The notes beneath the pieces are model-generated. The model was not told where the DNA came from and made no database searches. It saw only the letters and a list, made by a program, of their open reading frames with translations. The translations under genes were made by a program, and so were the position numbers. Shown piece by piece: positions 1 through 22,264 of a stretch of DNA of 64,000 nt. Source of the DNA: Muraenolepis orangiensis (lineage: Eukaryota > Chordata > Actinopteri > Gadiformes > Muraenolepididae). Positions within the stretch are counted from its first letter, which is position 1, and each line of letters starts with the position of its first letter. Location of the stretch: NCBI GenBank assembly GCA_027704905.1, contig CM051015.1, forward strand, positions 18,437,341 through 18,501,340, given 5' to 3'.

Positions 1-550
1 CCCTTCAAGGGAGGCTGGTGGAGTACGAGACCAATCTGTTTGTGACGTGTAACGTATGTGGGCAGGTAGGTCCTGGTTCACCGAGGTCCACCAGGGATCT
101 GTGGATCTCTCGCCCCCTCCCTCTCTCACTCCCCCCTCTCTTGTCCCACTCAGTCTCTCTCTATCCCCCCTCTCTCTCTCTCTACCCCCCTATCTCTCTC
201 TATCCCCTTCTCTCTCTTTCTTTCTTTCTCCCCTCTCTCTCTCTCCCCCCTCTCTCTATGTCCCTTCGGTGTCTCTCCTCCCTCTCTCTCTGTAACATAT
301 CGTCCTGATGGTTTTCCCATCAGCTGTGCCACAGATCACTTTATTATATCCTTTGTGTGGTCAGAGGTGGGGCTCCATGATGATGTACCATGGGATGGAG
401 CTGCCCAGTCTCCACGTCAAGAACCTGGTGGTGACCTACAAGGACCAGAAGATCAGCAAGTGCAGCCGGTGGCACGAGCTGGAGGTCCTCTTCCCCGCCT
501 TCGACCTGGCGGCCCACGTCAGCCTCCTGGACCCCGACGACTCCGACTGA
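1..550 (+). CDS. ifih1: ifih1 (MDA5), last two coding exons, partial
   Basis: C-terminal regulatory domain of the RIG-I-like receptor MDA5, which senses long double-stranded RNA in the cytosol and signals through MAVS. The first visible exon runs from the window edge to 65 and ends in the CxxCGQ part of the zinc-binding fold (residues CNVCGQ), followed by a GT donor at 66. The last exon is 365-550 (acceptor AG at 363-364), starts RWGSMMMYHGMELP and ends in an acidic tail before TGA at 548-550. Phase is 0 at the junction. This aligns well with the human IFIH1 end (CGQAWGTMMVHKGLDLP, then WVELPITFPNLDY, then acidic residues), including the RNA-end-facing loop region. The CARD and helicase parts lie outside the window to the left. 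The intron between the exons is CT-rich. The next gene downstream is fap on the same strand, as in other vertebrates. Confidence 0.93.
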
Positions 551-1000
551 GAAGCACTATGTTGTTCTCTTTTTGCTAGCGTATTAGCGTCTTTCTAAGT
601 AGATTGGGAGTTTGCCAACTTGTTGTACTTTTAGCTTAGTGTACTGTTACCTGAACTTATTATACTTTTTACTGAGCACTGGCTCAGTAAAAAGGAGACA
701 ACAAGGAGACTTGTTAGGAATGAAATGCACTTTTGTCTTCTGGTGACGAGTTGTTCTTTTACCTACGCACTATTGTAAGTCACTTTGGATAAAATGTAAT
801 GTTCTGGGTTTAACTAAGAGAGAACAACTGTTCACATCTAAGTTATGGTGATAAAGTCCTGCATTAGAACCATCACATTCTAGATTCTTAACTTTGACGT
901 GTGTAACAAGTGCCCTGGAACGCTTAATCCCCATATGCTGTGATCTGGTTTACTGGTCATGGGACTGGAACATACAAATAAAAAAATATTATATGATGAT
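551..1000 (+). other. ifih1: ifih1 3' untranslated region
   Basis: Non-coding sequence after the stop codon. Bases 765-800 contain a decayed copy of the widespread teleost retroposon tail (TTGTAAGTCACTTTGGATAA), so part of the UTR is transposon-derived. A poly(A) signal follows at 977-982. Confidence 0.6.
977..982 (+). terminator. ifih1: Poly(A) signal AATAAA, probable ifih1 end
   Basis: Canonical hexamer about 430 bases after the ifih1 stop codon, followed by an A-rich and then GT-rich stretch. It is the first clear AATAAA after the gene. Confidence 0.55.
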
Positions 1001-1039
1001 GTGAAGGTGGTGACACTGCTGTGTGATGATGTGAGTTTC

Positions 1040-1360
1040 TGATGTTTTAAAATTAATCTGAAAGAAACTCATGTTATAAAGTTAATCTGACAGAAGCTTC
1101 TGTTATAAAGTGAATCTAAGAGAAACTCATGTTATGAAGTTATTCTGAGAGAAACTCATGTTATAAAGTTATTCTGAGAGAAACTCATGTTATGAAGTTA
1201 ATCTGAGAGTAGTTCATGTTATAAAGTTAATCTAAGAGAAACTCACGTTATAAAGTTATTCTGAGAGAAACTCATGTTATAAAGTTATTCTGAGAAAAAA
1301 CTCATGTTATAAAGTTAATCTAAGAGAAACTCATGTTATGAAGTTAATCTAAGACAATAA
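1040..1360. repeat. Minisatellite, about 29-bp unit
   Basis: Tandem units of the type CTCATGTTATAAAGTTAATC TGAGAGAAA, about ten copies with point differences. It lies between ifih1 and fap. Confidence 0.85.
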
Positions 1361-1384
1361 TCAACCAAAATGTTCACTTTAGAC

Positions 1385-1800
1385 GTGGTTCAATAAATTG
1401 TACTTGAATATACATATATACATATATATGAAACAAATCTATATTTTATATATATATATACAGTATATATATATATATATATATATAATACACATACATA
1501 TACTGTAGGTTAAGGTGGAGTCAAGTTTGTATTTAAGTAAAAGGTTAAGGTTGAGTTAAGTAAGTTATTAAATATAGGTGAAGTTAGTATTTAAGTAAGA
1601 ATAAGGTGGAGTTAAGTTAGTTTTTAAGTACAGAATAAGGTGGAGTTAAGTTAGTATTTAAGTCCAGTGTAAGGTGGAGTTAAGTTAGTATTTAAGTCCA
1701 GTGTAAGGTGGAGTTGAGTTCGTATTTAAGGTTTAAGGTGGGGTTAAGTAACTATTTAAGTATAAGTGTAGTTAAGGTGGAGTTAAGTTCCAGCACGTTT
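1385..1800. repeat. (TA)n microsatellite and GTTAAGTTAGTATTTAAG-type array
   Basis: An AT microsatellite (about 1405-1500) is followed by units containing AAGGTGGAGTTAAGTTAGTA with TTTAAGT spacers, seven or more copies. No gene seen. Confidence 0.8.
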
Positions 1801-1889
1801 CCAGTGTTTATGAATCACAGACTAAAGGAGACCACAGAGGAGGCGCTGCTGCGGGTCCGAGCAGGAGGAGGGGGAGGAGTACTACTACG

Positions 1890-2250
1890 CGTACTGCTAG
1901 GGTATTATAGTCAGTACTACTAGAGTATTACAGGTCGTACTACAAGAGTATCATAGTCCGTGCTACTTGAGTATTGTAGTACTAGTTCTAGGATATTGTA
2001 GTACTAGTTGTACTAGAGTATTATGGCGCGTACTATTAGAGTATTATAGCGCGTACTACTACAGTATTATATCGAATACTACTAGAGTATTATAGCGCGT
2101 ACTACTACAGTATTATATCGAATACTACTAGAGTATTATAGCGCGTACTACTACAGTATTATATCGAATACTACTAGAGTATTATAGCGCGTACTACGAG
2201 AGTATTTAAGTCAGTATTACTAGAGTATTGTACTTTTACTGCTGCAGTAA
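1890..2250. repeat. Minisatellite of TACTACTAGAGTATTATAG type
   Basis: Units of about 22 bp alternate between a GCGCG-containing form and a TATCGAA-containing form, giving a 44-bp higher-order period between about 2030 and 2190. It ends about 130 bases before fap exon 1 and may overlap its promoter; no TATA box is evident. Confidence 0.8.
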
Positions 2251-2377
2251 CGTGTATATTTCTAATTGCACTTCGTGAAGTGAAACCTTCCTGGTCCTCC
2301 GCGGGATGACGACATCGGACACCTCGGACCGCGGGTTTGATTCCTCCTCTTAGACGAAGGACGCGTCGGTGGACAGT

Positions 2378-14542
<12,165 letters not shown>

Positions 14543-14555
14543 ACCCGGGACAGCT

Positions 14556-14745
14556 GGCTGAGGCTGTACCGTACGGCCTCACTGGCCCTCGTAAGGCTGT
14601 ACCGTACGGCCTCACTGGCCCTCGTAAGGCTGTACCGTACGGCCTCACTGGCCCTCGCAAGGCTGTACTGTACGGCCTCACTGGCCCTCGCAAGGCTGTA
14701 CTGTACGGCCTCACTGGCCCTCGCAAGGCTGTACTGTACAACACC
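14556..14745 (+). repeat. 33-bp minisatellite in the fap 3' UTR
   Basis: About five copies of GGCTGTACCGTACGGCCTCA followed by CTGGCCCTCGTAA, starting about 20 bases after the stop codon. Each unit has an internal palindrome CCGTACGG (later copies CTGTACGG). Confidence 0.9.
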
Positions 14746-14972
14746 ACACTCCCGTGGGTGTCGTGTTGGTTCTGATTCTGATGGTGTCCAGGAGGCCAGA
14801 GTAGTGGTCCTGATTGTGGGACCTGATGGATTGGATTGCGATGATGTGATATATTGAATTGAGCCACGTCTTATTATGTTAACTTGTTTTATATCCTACA
14901 TACACACGAACGAGGCCATTCAATTGTGAAACAAATGGTTTTTTTTAATGTCCTGTCATGTGATGGAGGTCA

Positions 14973-14978
14973 AATAAA
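14973..14978 (+). terminator. fap: Poly(A) signal AATAAA, fap
   Basis: Canonical hexamer about 430 bases after the fap stop codon, with a GT-rich stretch (TTCTGTCTGTGT) about 15 bases downstream. Confidence 0.8.
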
Positions 14979-15074
14979 ATGCTACTTGAACTTCTGTCTG
15001 TGTACCAGTACTACTAAGTAACGCTTTGTACTAACTGCAAACTGAGATAATGAGAATAATTCAAATAACAACTG

Positions 15075-15935
15075 CTATGAAACCCAGCCTCCACCAGCAC
15101 CACCCAGCCTCCACCAGCCCCACCCAGCCTCCACCAGCACCCAGCCTCCACCACCTAGCCTCCACTAGCACCACCCAGCCTCCACCAGCCCCACCCAGCC
15201 TCCACCAGCACCACCTAGCCTCCACTAGCACCACCCAGCCCCACCCAGCCTCCACCAGCACCCAGCCTCTACCAGCACCACCCAGCCTCCACCAGCACCC
15301 AGCCTCTACCATCACCACCCAGCCTCCACCAGCACCACCCAGCACCACCTAGCCTCCACCAGCACCACCCAGCACCACCTAGCCTCCACCAGCACCACCT
15401 AGCCTCCACCCAGCACCACCTAGCCTCCACCAGCACCACCCAGCACCACCTAGCCTCCACCCAGCACCACCTAGCCTCCACCAGCACCACCCAGCACCAC
15501 CTAGCACCCCCCAGCACCACCTAGCCTCCACCTAGCCTCCACCAGCACCACCCAGCACCACCTAGCCTCCACCAGCACCACCCAGCCTCCACCAGCACCA
15601 CCCAGCCTCCACCATCACCACCCAGCCTCCACCAGCACCACCCAGCACCACCAGCACTACCCGGCCTCCACCAGCACCACCTAGCCTCCACCAGCACCAC
15701 CTAGCCTCCACCAGCACCACCTAGCCTCCACCAGCACCACCCAGCACCACCTAGCCTCCACCAGCACCACCCAGCACCACCTAGCCTCCACCAGCACCAC
15801 CTAGCCTCCACCAGCACCACCTAGCCTCCACCAGCACCACCCAGCCTCCACCAGCACCACCTAGCCTCCACCAGCACCACCCAGCACCACCTAGCCTCCA
15901 CCAGCACCACCTAGCCTCCACCAGCACCACCTAGC
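15075..15935. repeat. C-rich minisatellite, AGCCTCCACCAGCACCACC type
   Basis: About 860 bp of 15-21 bp units (CTAGCCTCCACCAGCACCAC). Strong purine/pyrimidine strand bias gives long spurious ORFs on both strands. Confidence 0.93.
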
Positions 15936-15939
15936 CACC

Positions 15940-16240
15940 TAAGTCAAAAGGATAGAGCAGTGATATCAGCTGAAAGGTTGTGGGTTGGAAGCCCAATCTT
16001 CCACCAAGAAGCCTAACCGACCTTCTCCATAATGGCCCAGTGAAGCAATACAGACCAGTGGTTCAGACACGTATGACCACAGCTGGCGTGTCCGAGTGTC
16101 ACCGCGTGCTTCAGTGTGTTTTCCAGGACAGAGAACATCCTCCTGTTTGGTTAAGACACCTGAAGGCTTTTAACCAACCAACCGTTAGCATTTCAACACG
16201 GTTCTATGGTCTCCTCAAACAAATCAGACACGTCCAGTGG
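15940..16240. other. Non-repetitive spacer
   Basis: About 300 bp between two minisatellites with no recognisable gene or transposon. The open frame here has no known similarity that I can see. Confidence 0.5.
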
Positions 16241-17035
16241 AGGGCTTAGAGAGGGCAAAGAGAGGGCTAAGAGCGGGCTAAGAGAGATGGCTAGGAGAGG
16301 GTTAAGAGAGGGCTAGGAAAGGGCTAGGAGAGGGCCAAGAGAGTGCTAAGAGAGTGCTAGGAGAGGGCTAAGAGAGATGGCTAGGAGAGGGCTTAGAGAG
16401 GGCAAAGAGAGGGCTAAGAGCGGGCTAAGAGAGATGGCTAGGAGAGGGCTTAGAGAGGGCAAAGAGAGGGCTAAGAGAGATGGCTAGGAGAGGGCTAAGA
16501 GCGGGCTAAGAGAGATGGCTAGGAGAGGGCTTAGAGAGGGCAAAGAGAGGGCTAAGAGAGGGCTAGGAGAGGGCTTAGAGAGGGCAAAGAGAGGGCTAAG
16601 AGCGGGCTAAGAGAGATGGCTAGGAGAGGGCTAAGAGAGGGCTAAGAGAGGGCTAGGAGAGGGCTAAGAGAGGGCTAAGAGAGGGCTAGGAGAGGGCTAA
16701 GAGAGTGCTAGGAGAGGGCTAAGAGAGTGCTAGAAGAGGGCTAAGAGAGGGCTAGGAGAGGACTAAGAGCGGGCTAGGAGATGCCTAAGAGAGGGCTAAG
16801 AGAGGGCTAGGAGAGGGCTAAGAGAGGGCTAGGAGATGCCTAAGAGAGGGCTAGGAGATGCCTAAGAGAGAGCTAACAGAGGGCTAGGAGATGCCTAAGA
16901 GAGGGCTAAGAGAGGGCTAGGAGATGCCTAAGAGGGCTAGGAGATGCCTAAGAGAGGGCTAAGAGACTGCTAGGAGAAGGCTGGGAGAGGGCTAAGAGAC
17001 TGCTAGGAGAAGGCTGGGAGAGGGCTAGGAGGAGT
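16240..17035. repeat. Minisatellite, GAGAGGGCTAAGAGAGGGCT type
   Basis: About 800 bp of purine-rich 11-bp subunits (AGAGGGCTAAG, AGAGGGCTAGG, AGATGCCTAAG) arranged in longer blocks. It ends about 110 bp before the proglucagon TATA box, so it abuts the promoter. Confidence 0.92.
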
Positions 17036-17144
17036 ATTGGCAAAGCTGACTAATGGTTTGACAGTAACAGGCTGTGGCGGGGGGGGGGGGGGCAAGAAAC
17101 AGGAAGAAGCCACCTGGGACCTGGAGATCGTCACCAAACTCTAC

Positions 17145-17152
17145 TATATAAG
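17145..17152 (+). promoter_or_regulatory. gcg: TATA box of the proglucagon gene
   Basis: TATATAAG lies about 100 bases upstream of the end of the noncoding first exon. The preceding CACCTGGGACCTGGAGATCG and TCACCAAACT resemble the islet-type proximal glucagon promoter in position, but I cannot assign factor sites firmly. Confidence 0.7.
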
Positions 17153-17174
17153 CCCCTGATAGGCTGGGAGGGGA

Positions 17175-17250
17175 GCAAGAAACAGGAGCAGGAGGAGAAG
17201 AAGAAGAAGAAGAGGATATATCTCCACACTACAGTCCTCTCTCTCCTCAG
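17175..17250 (+). other. gcg: Proglucagon noncoding exon 1
   Basis: The start is estimated from the TATA box; the end is set by the strong donor CTCAG|GTGAGC at 17250/17251. The next exon begins at 17368 after TTTCTTTCAG-like sequence (AG at 17366-17367). A noncoding first exon followed by a signal-peptide exon is the normal proglucagon layout. Confidence 0.65.
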
Positions 17251-17378
17251 GTGAGCTCTCTTACATTAATACTCTTTAGTCTTCATTTACACACAAATAG
17301 GCCCTAAACTATTTGTAGAAGTTTACAGGAGGGGTTTGGGGGTTCTCATGAATTTGTTCTCTTTCAGAAGCGTAAAAG

Positions 17379-17914
17379 ATGAAGACCTACTCATTGGTAG
17401 GGTTCCTGCTGCTGGTGGCAGTGCAGGGCAGCTGGCAGCTCCCGGACACGGAGGATGTCTCCAGGTGAGGACACCTCCACCACCTCCTCCTCCTCCTCCT
17501 CCTCCTCCTCCTCCTCCTCCTCCTCCTCCTCCACCTCCTCCTCCTGCTCCTGCCCCTGCTCCTGCTCCCTCATCATCTCCATTCTCACTCCTCCCTCAAA
17601 TGCTTACGGCTCACCCCGGTTCTCCCTCCCGCTGCAGGCTCTCGGAGGACCCTGCGTTCAGCCCGGCGAGGGAGACAGCGTCTAGCAAGAGACACTCTGA
17701 GGGGACCTTCTCCAGCGACTACAGGAAGTACCTGGACACCAGGCGAGGGCAGGACTTCGTCCAGTGGCTGAAGAACACCAAGAGGAACGGGTGAGCATCT
17801 ATACAACACTAGAGAAACATGTCATACATATTTACTGTGTATATATATATATATACTGTGTGCTGTATACATATATATATATATGTGTGTGTACTGTATG
17901 TGTGTGTGTGTGTG

Positions 17915-17959
<45 letters not shown>

Positions 17960-18435
17960 GTTACAGTAAAGTGCATGGTAATATACAATGTACAGTGGTT
18001 AAATAGGATGTAAAAATGTCTACTAGGTATAAAAACAGATATAAAATATATAAAATAACTTAGTTGGTAGTTGAGTACGTGAGATATGAGATATGTGCAG
18101 ATATAGGTGTATAAAATATATACAGGTAAGTATATATATATCTATCTATATATAGATAGATATATATATACAGGTAAGTATACAAGTATCAACAGGTAGT
18201 GAGCAGGGGTATGCAGGTAAATCAACAGTTGTAGATAAATATATATATAAATATATAAACAGCAGCACACCGCCCGGAGAGTGACAGGTGTCGGTGATGG
18301 TTTCGTCCACACAGCGACCCGGTCCGGCGTCACGCTGATGGCACCTACACCAGCGACGTGAGTTCGTACCTCCAGGACCAGGCGGCCAAGGACTTCGTGT
18401 CCTGGCTGAAGACGGGCCGGGGCCGGCGAGAATAA
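17379..18435 (+). CDS. gcg: Preproglucagon encoding glucagon and GLP-1 (no GLP-2)
   Basis: Three coding exons (17379-17464, 17638-17790, 18315-18435) give a 119-aa secreted prohormone. Residues 1-20 (MKTYSLVGFLLLVAVQGSWQ) are a signal peptide very like the human one. A short GRPP-like segment ends in the dibasic site KR. Glucagon follows (29 aa, starts HSEGTFSSDYRKYLDTRRGQ, ends WLKNT), then KR, a short NGDPVRR spacer and GLP-1 (starts HADGTYTSDVSSYLQDQAAK, ends WLKTGRG, then RRE and stop). Prohormone convertases release the peptides in islet and gut cells; glucagon raises blood glucose, and fish GLP-1 also acts on liver. The protein stops after GLP-1, as in the shorter of the two teleost proglucagon paralogs and anglerfish proglucagon II. 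Arg at glucagon position 11, next to Lys12, is unusual. The a/b paralog name is not settled here. Confidence 0.95.
17468..17572. repeat. (CTC)n in proglucagon intron 2
   Basis: Trinucleotide CTC run immediately after the donor, grading into CTGCTC; it is also the source of poly-Pro and poly-Glu shadow frames. Confidence 0.9.
17830..18270. repeat. TA/TG microsatellites in proglucagon intron 3
   Basis: Alternating TATA, TGTG and GATA-rich runs occupy most of the intron between the glucagon and GLP-1 exons. Confidence 0.85.
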
Positions 18436-18701
18436 TACACCCCCCCACACACACACACACACACACACACACCTCATGTTCTGATCCTGTGACGCGATGG
18501 GTACATCCCGTGTGTTGAGATTTTGATAAGCTCTGGTCTGGTCTGGTCTGTTCTGTTCTGTTCTGTTCTGTTCTGTTCTGTTCTTTTCTTTTCTGTTCTG
18601 TTCTGTTCTATCTGGTCAATTAAATCCACCGGATTGTAATCTCTCTCTCTCCTGTTCACAACGACTTTCTTAATTTCGTATGAAGTCAGATTTTAGTTTT
18701 G

Positions 18702-18707
18702 AATAAA
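18702..18707 (+). terminator. gcg: Poly(A) signal AATAAA, proglucagon
   Basis: Hexamer about 270 bases after the stop codon. The 3' UTR before it holds a CA run (18445-18472) and a TCTG/TTCTG repeat (18535-18610). Confidence 0.8.
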
Positions 18708-18719
18708 GAAATATGTAGC

Positions 18720-19046
18720 CTATATACTCCTTTCTCCGATTCCTTTTTTCTTTGATGTGCATTGACTTACCATAGACAATCAATAAACCGAGGAAAATAA
18801 GTTATGTGATGATATGGTAATATAGAAATACATAAATGCTGACATTAACACAACCGATTTGGATGTTGAAAAGTTACAATCCAGACTTTATTTTACAATT
18901 TCCCAATATCTCACACATCTAAGCATGATTATATTGTGTGCGGCTAAATCGAATTAAAATCACTATAACTTGATTAATAAGGATAATTTAACACCTTTCC
19001 TGATATCAGTGTTAACCTGCCAAACCATGCAGCGGTTAGGTCCGCC

Positions 19047-19078
<32 letters not shown>

Positions 19079-19584
19079 CGCCTATCTATCTATCCGTCTC
19101 TCCAACCCTCCGTGGGAGTTTCGGTATACAGGCGAGGTGTCTCAACTGTCATTCATTAAGAACGATGGCTCCCCGGTGACAAGCCGTCACGCCGCCACGC
19201 AGGCCGTGAGGAGCACGACATCACGTCAATCATTCCCAGCGGGAATTCATCCGTTCTTCTCGGCCGCCGGCTCGGGACGTATGAGCGGTAAATCAGGCGA
19301 GCCGGCGGCTTGACACGGCTTCCTCTGGAGCTGTCATCTATGCTGCACTGCTGTCACCTGGAGCCTCACTGCTGTCACCTGGAGCCTCACTGCTGTCACC
19401 TGGAGCCTCACTGCTGTCATCTGGTACCGCTGCCGCCATCTGCTGAAAGACACAAACAGACGAGCTGCTTGCTGCCCACTTGCTGGCTATTAATAGACGA
19501 GTCTCTGGGGGGTCACACGCCACAAGTTAACATCATCCACTTAGGGATGCCACATCTTCTGAGAGTGTGTGTGTGTGTGTGTGT

Positions 19585-19640
<56 letters not shown>

Positions 19641-20700
19641 GGTGGGTGGGTGGGTGTGTGTGTGTGTGTGTCAGTGCACAACATGAGCCCCTCGATAAGA
19701 TATTAAATATGATATAGATCTCAATAATCTTATTCAATACATTAAATTGACAATTGTATTAAAATAAAAAATGCTTTGATAATAAATAAGTTATATATTA
19801 TTTTGTTGACCAAATAAAACTATCTAAAATAGTAATGCTGTCACTTACAACATATTAACAAACATGGATAGTGTATTAATACATGCAGTGTTTCAATAGG
19901 TGGATTTCAGTCAATATAAATACTCAGAAAACAGTGTGTAGTATATAGGAGTAAAGTGTACATTATAAATATAAATACTCAGAATACACCAAAAAAATAG
20001 ATGCAAACAACATTCATGACAGTTCTTTGAGACATAAATAACAATACAAGGTTTCACAGCAAGGGTTTTTAAAGGGGTTTTAAAGGGGTTTTAAAGAGGT
20101 AGAATATATTTTTACAAATATAAATATATATTACAAATAAGTAATATGGCTTTTTAGATATCATCCATTCACAAGCACGATGGACAGGGTTGGGTGGTTT
20201 ATATATCAGGAGGATTCAATTGGAACAAAAGGCCTCCCTTAAGACATGATAAATATATATACATATATATTTATATATATAAATGTATAACTGTATATGT
20301 TCTCCATCATCATGCACAATTGACTTATTTCACAAGTTCTACAATTGACGTATTCATTTCAGTCGGCAATTTAGGAGGAGGAATCTTTTTAAGTAGTATT
20401 TCAGTACTGAAGAGCATCTTGCTCAAGGGAACCAGGGTAGGGCAGGGCTGCATGATGGAGATTTGACCCATTTTTGTGGGAAAGTCGTTTACATATGGTA
20501 TTGGTATTGGCTGCAGGTAGGTTATGTACCATAGCTGACTACTATATGTTCATGAGTTGTGTTGTGATGTATACTGTTCAACTGAATAAGGTGATTAGAG
20601 CATCTTCTATCTTTTGAGTGGAGGGGTGTATAGCAACAGTTAATCACCTGTCTGCGCTCCTGACATCAGTGACGACTGAGGCCTCCCAGAACTAAAATAC
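18720..20700. other. Intergenic stretch with small satellites, no gene seen
   Basis: Contains (CTGT)n at 19040-19080, a 22-bp minisatellite CTGCTGTCACCTGGAGCCTC at 19340-19425 (about four copies), a TG/GGTG run at 19565-19672, and AT-rich unique sequence. I looked for a downstream GLP-2 exon (HADGSF-like coding) and did not see one. Confidence 0.6.
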
Positions 20701-20985
20701 AATACAGCATTACCTCTGGAGACAGAACCACATGTTAGACTACATAATAAACAGTAACTTATGTATAATATAATATAATATGCAGTAACTTATGTATAAT
20801 ATAACGTAATAAACAGTACCTTACCTATAATATACTATTATAAACAGTAACTTATGTATAATATCACATAATAAACCATAACTTACATATAATATAACAT
20901 AATAAACAGCAACTTACATATTATATCATATAATAAACAGTAACTTACATATGATATTATATAATAAACAGTAACTTACGTATAA
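20700..20985. repeat. Minisatellite, ATAATAAACAGTAACTTA type
   Basis: Six to seven units of about 35-40 bp, TAAACAGTAACTTATGTATA plus ATATAACATAA, ending directly at the LINE fragment that follows. Confidence 0.85.
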
Positions 20986-20994
20986 ACACACGGC

Positions 20995-21930
20995 CCTGTA
21001 GCACCTGAGGAACACCGACGTCAGACTGCTGTTCATTGACTACAGCTCGGCGTTCAACACCATCGTTCCCTCCAAGCTGCTCCTGAAACTGAGGGACCTA
21101 GGTCTGGGCGCCCCCATCTGTAACTGGATAGACGGCCAGGCCTCAAGTGGTGAAGATTGGGAGCAACATCTTATCCACTATGGTCAACACCGGAGCACCC
21201 CAAGGCTGCTGCCTAATTCCCGGCTGTACTCGCTGTACACGCATGACTGTACTGCCACGCAATAATTGGATTATTAAGTTTGCAGACGACACCACAGTCA
21301 TCGCCCTGATTAGCGAGTGCGACGAAACGGAGTACAGAGATGAGGTGGTCCAGCTGACACAATGGTGCGAGGACAACAGCCTCGCACTGTCGAATGTCAG
21401 CAAGACTAAGGAGCTCATCGTGGACTTCAGGAGCCACCGGGGCACCCACTCCACCATCAGCCTGGACGGGACACCGGTGGAAGTCGTCTGCTACTTCCGT
21501 TTCCTTAGGCTACAGATTTCCGACGACCTGGCGTGGACCCGCAACACCGAGGTCATGCTGAAGAAGACTCACCAGTGCCTCTATGCCCCCCACCCAGGTT
21601 GCCGAAGGATCGTTTTTATCCACAGGCAGTGCGCCTACTGAACTGCTAGGAGTGCTGCCACTATCATAACATTGTCATTAACATTATACGACTATACTTT
21701 GCTGGACTTTCTAGACCCATAACAGTAACTGCACTGTACTTCACTGTATTCACGATGCTGCTGCACTACTGGCACTTTAAATGCTTTTAAATCTTTTTGC
21801 ACAATTCAACACATATCATCCATTAGTCACTTTATTTATGTTCATTTTGATTGTGTATAGTATTGTTTAAGTTCAAATTCATACTGGAGGAGGTAATGGG
21901 GAGTAAACATTGCATTGTACTAGTCACAAA
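20995..21930 (+). mobile_element. LINE 3' fragment (L2/CR1-group reverse transcriptase), copy A
   Basis: Encodes the RT motifs VRLLFIDYSSAFNTIVPSKL, NTGAPQG and the catalytic FADDTTVIALI, then LTQWCEDNSLALSNVSKTKE and FRFLRLQISDDLAWTRN, in several frames with deletions. It ends in a LINE-like 3' UTR (AACATTGCATTGTACTAG near 21912). It is 5'-truncated and inactive. Confidence 0.85.
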
Positions 21931-22034
21931 TGGTCAACTAATGAAATCATTAAGTCATTAACCATATAACTCACTAACTCACAAACTCATTATCTATACT
22001 CTACTATCACTAATCATTATCTGTCACTAAATCT

Positions 22035-22235
22035 GCTTTCTACCACCTCAGAAACATCTGGAGACTCTGGCCATCACTCTGGGCTCACTCTGTGGCAGAA
22101 ACCCTTCATTACCTCCCGCCTGGACTACTGCGATGGTGTCCTGTCCGGGGTTCCCAGCAAAGCCCTGAATGGGCTCCAGTATGTCCAGAACTCAGCCGCA
22201 CCAAGCCCTAGCAGCACGTCACCCCCACCCACCTC
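22035..22235 (+). mobile_element. LINE C-terminal fragment
   Basis: Encodes ITSRLDYCDGVLSGVPSKAL followed by NGLQYVQNSAA, a signature of the C-terminal part of another fish LINE ORF2. It joins the next LINE without a clear gap. Confidence 0.7.
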
Positions 22236-22264
22236 CACTGGCTCCCGGTCAAGTTCCGCATCAA

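Noticed and set aside
15061..15520. Gly/Trp/Val-rich and Pro/Thr/Ser-rich ORFs
   Set aside because: Both strands of the AGCCTCCACCAGCACCACC satellite; no coding signature.
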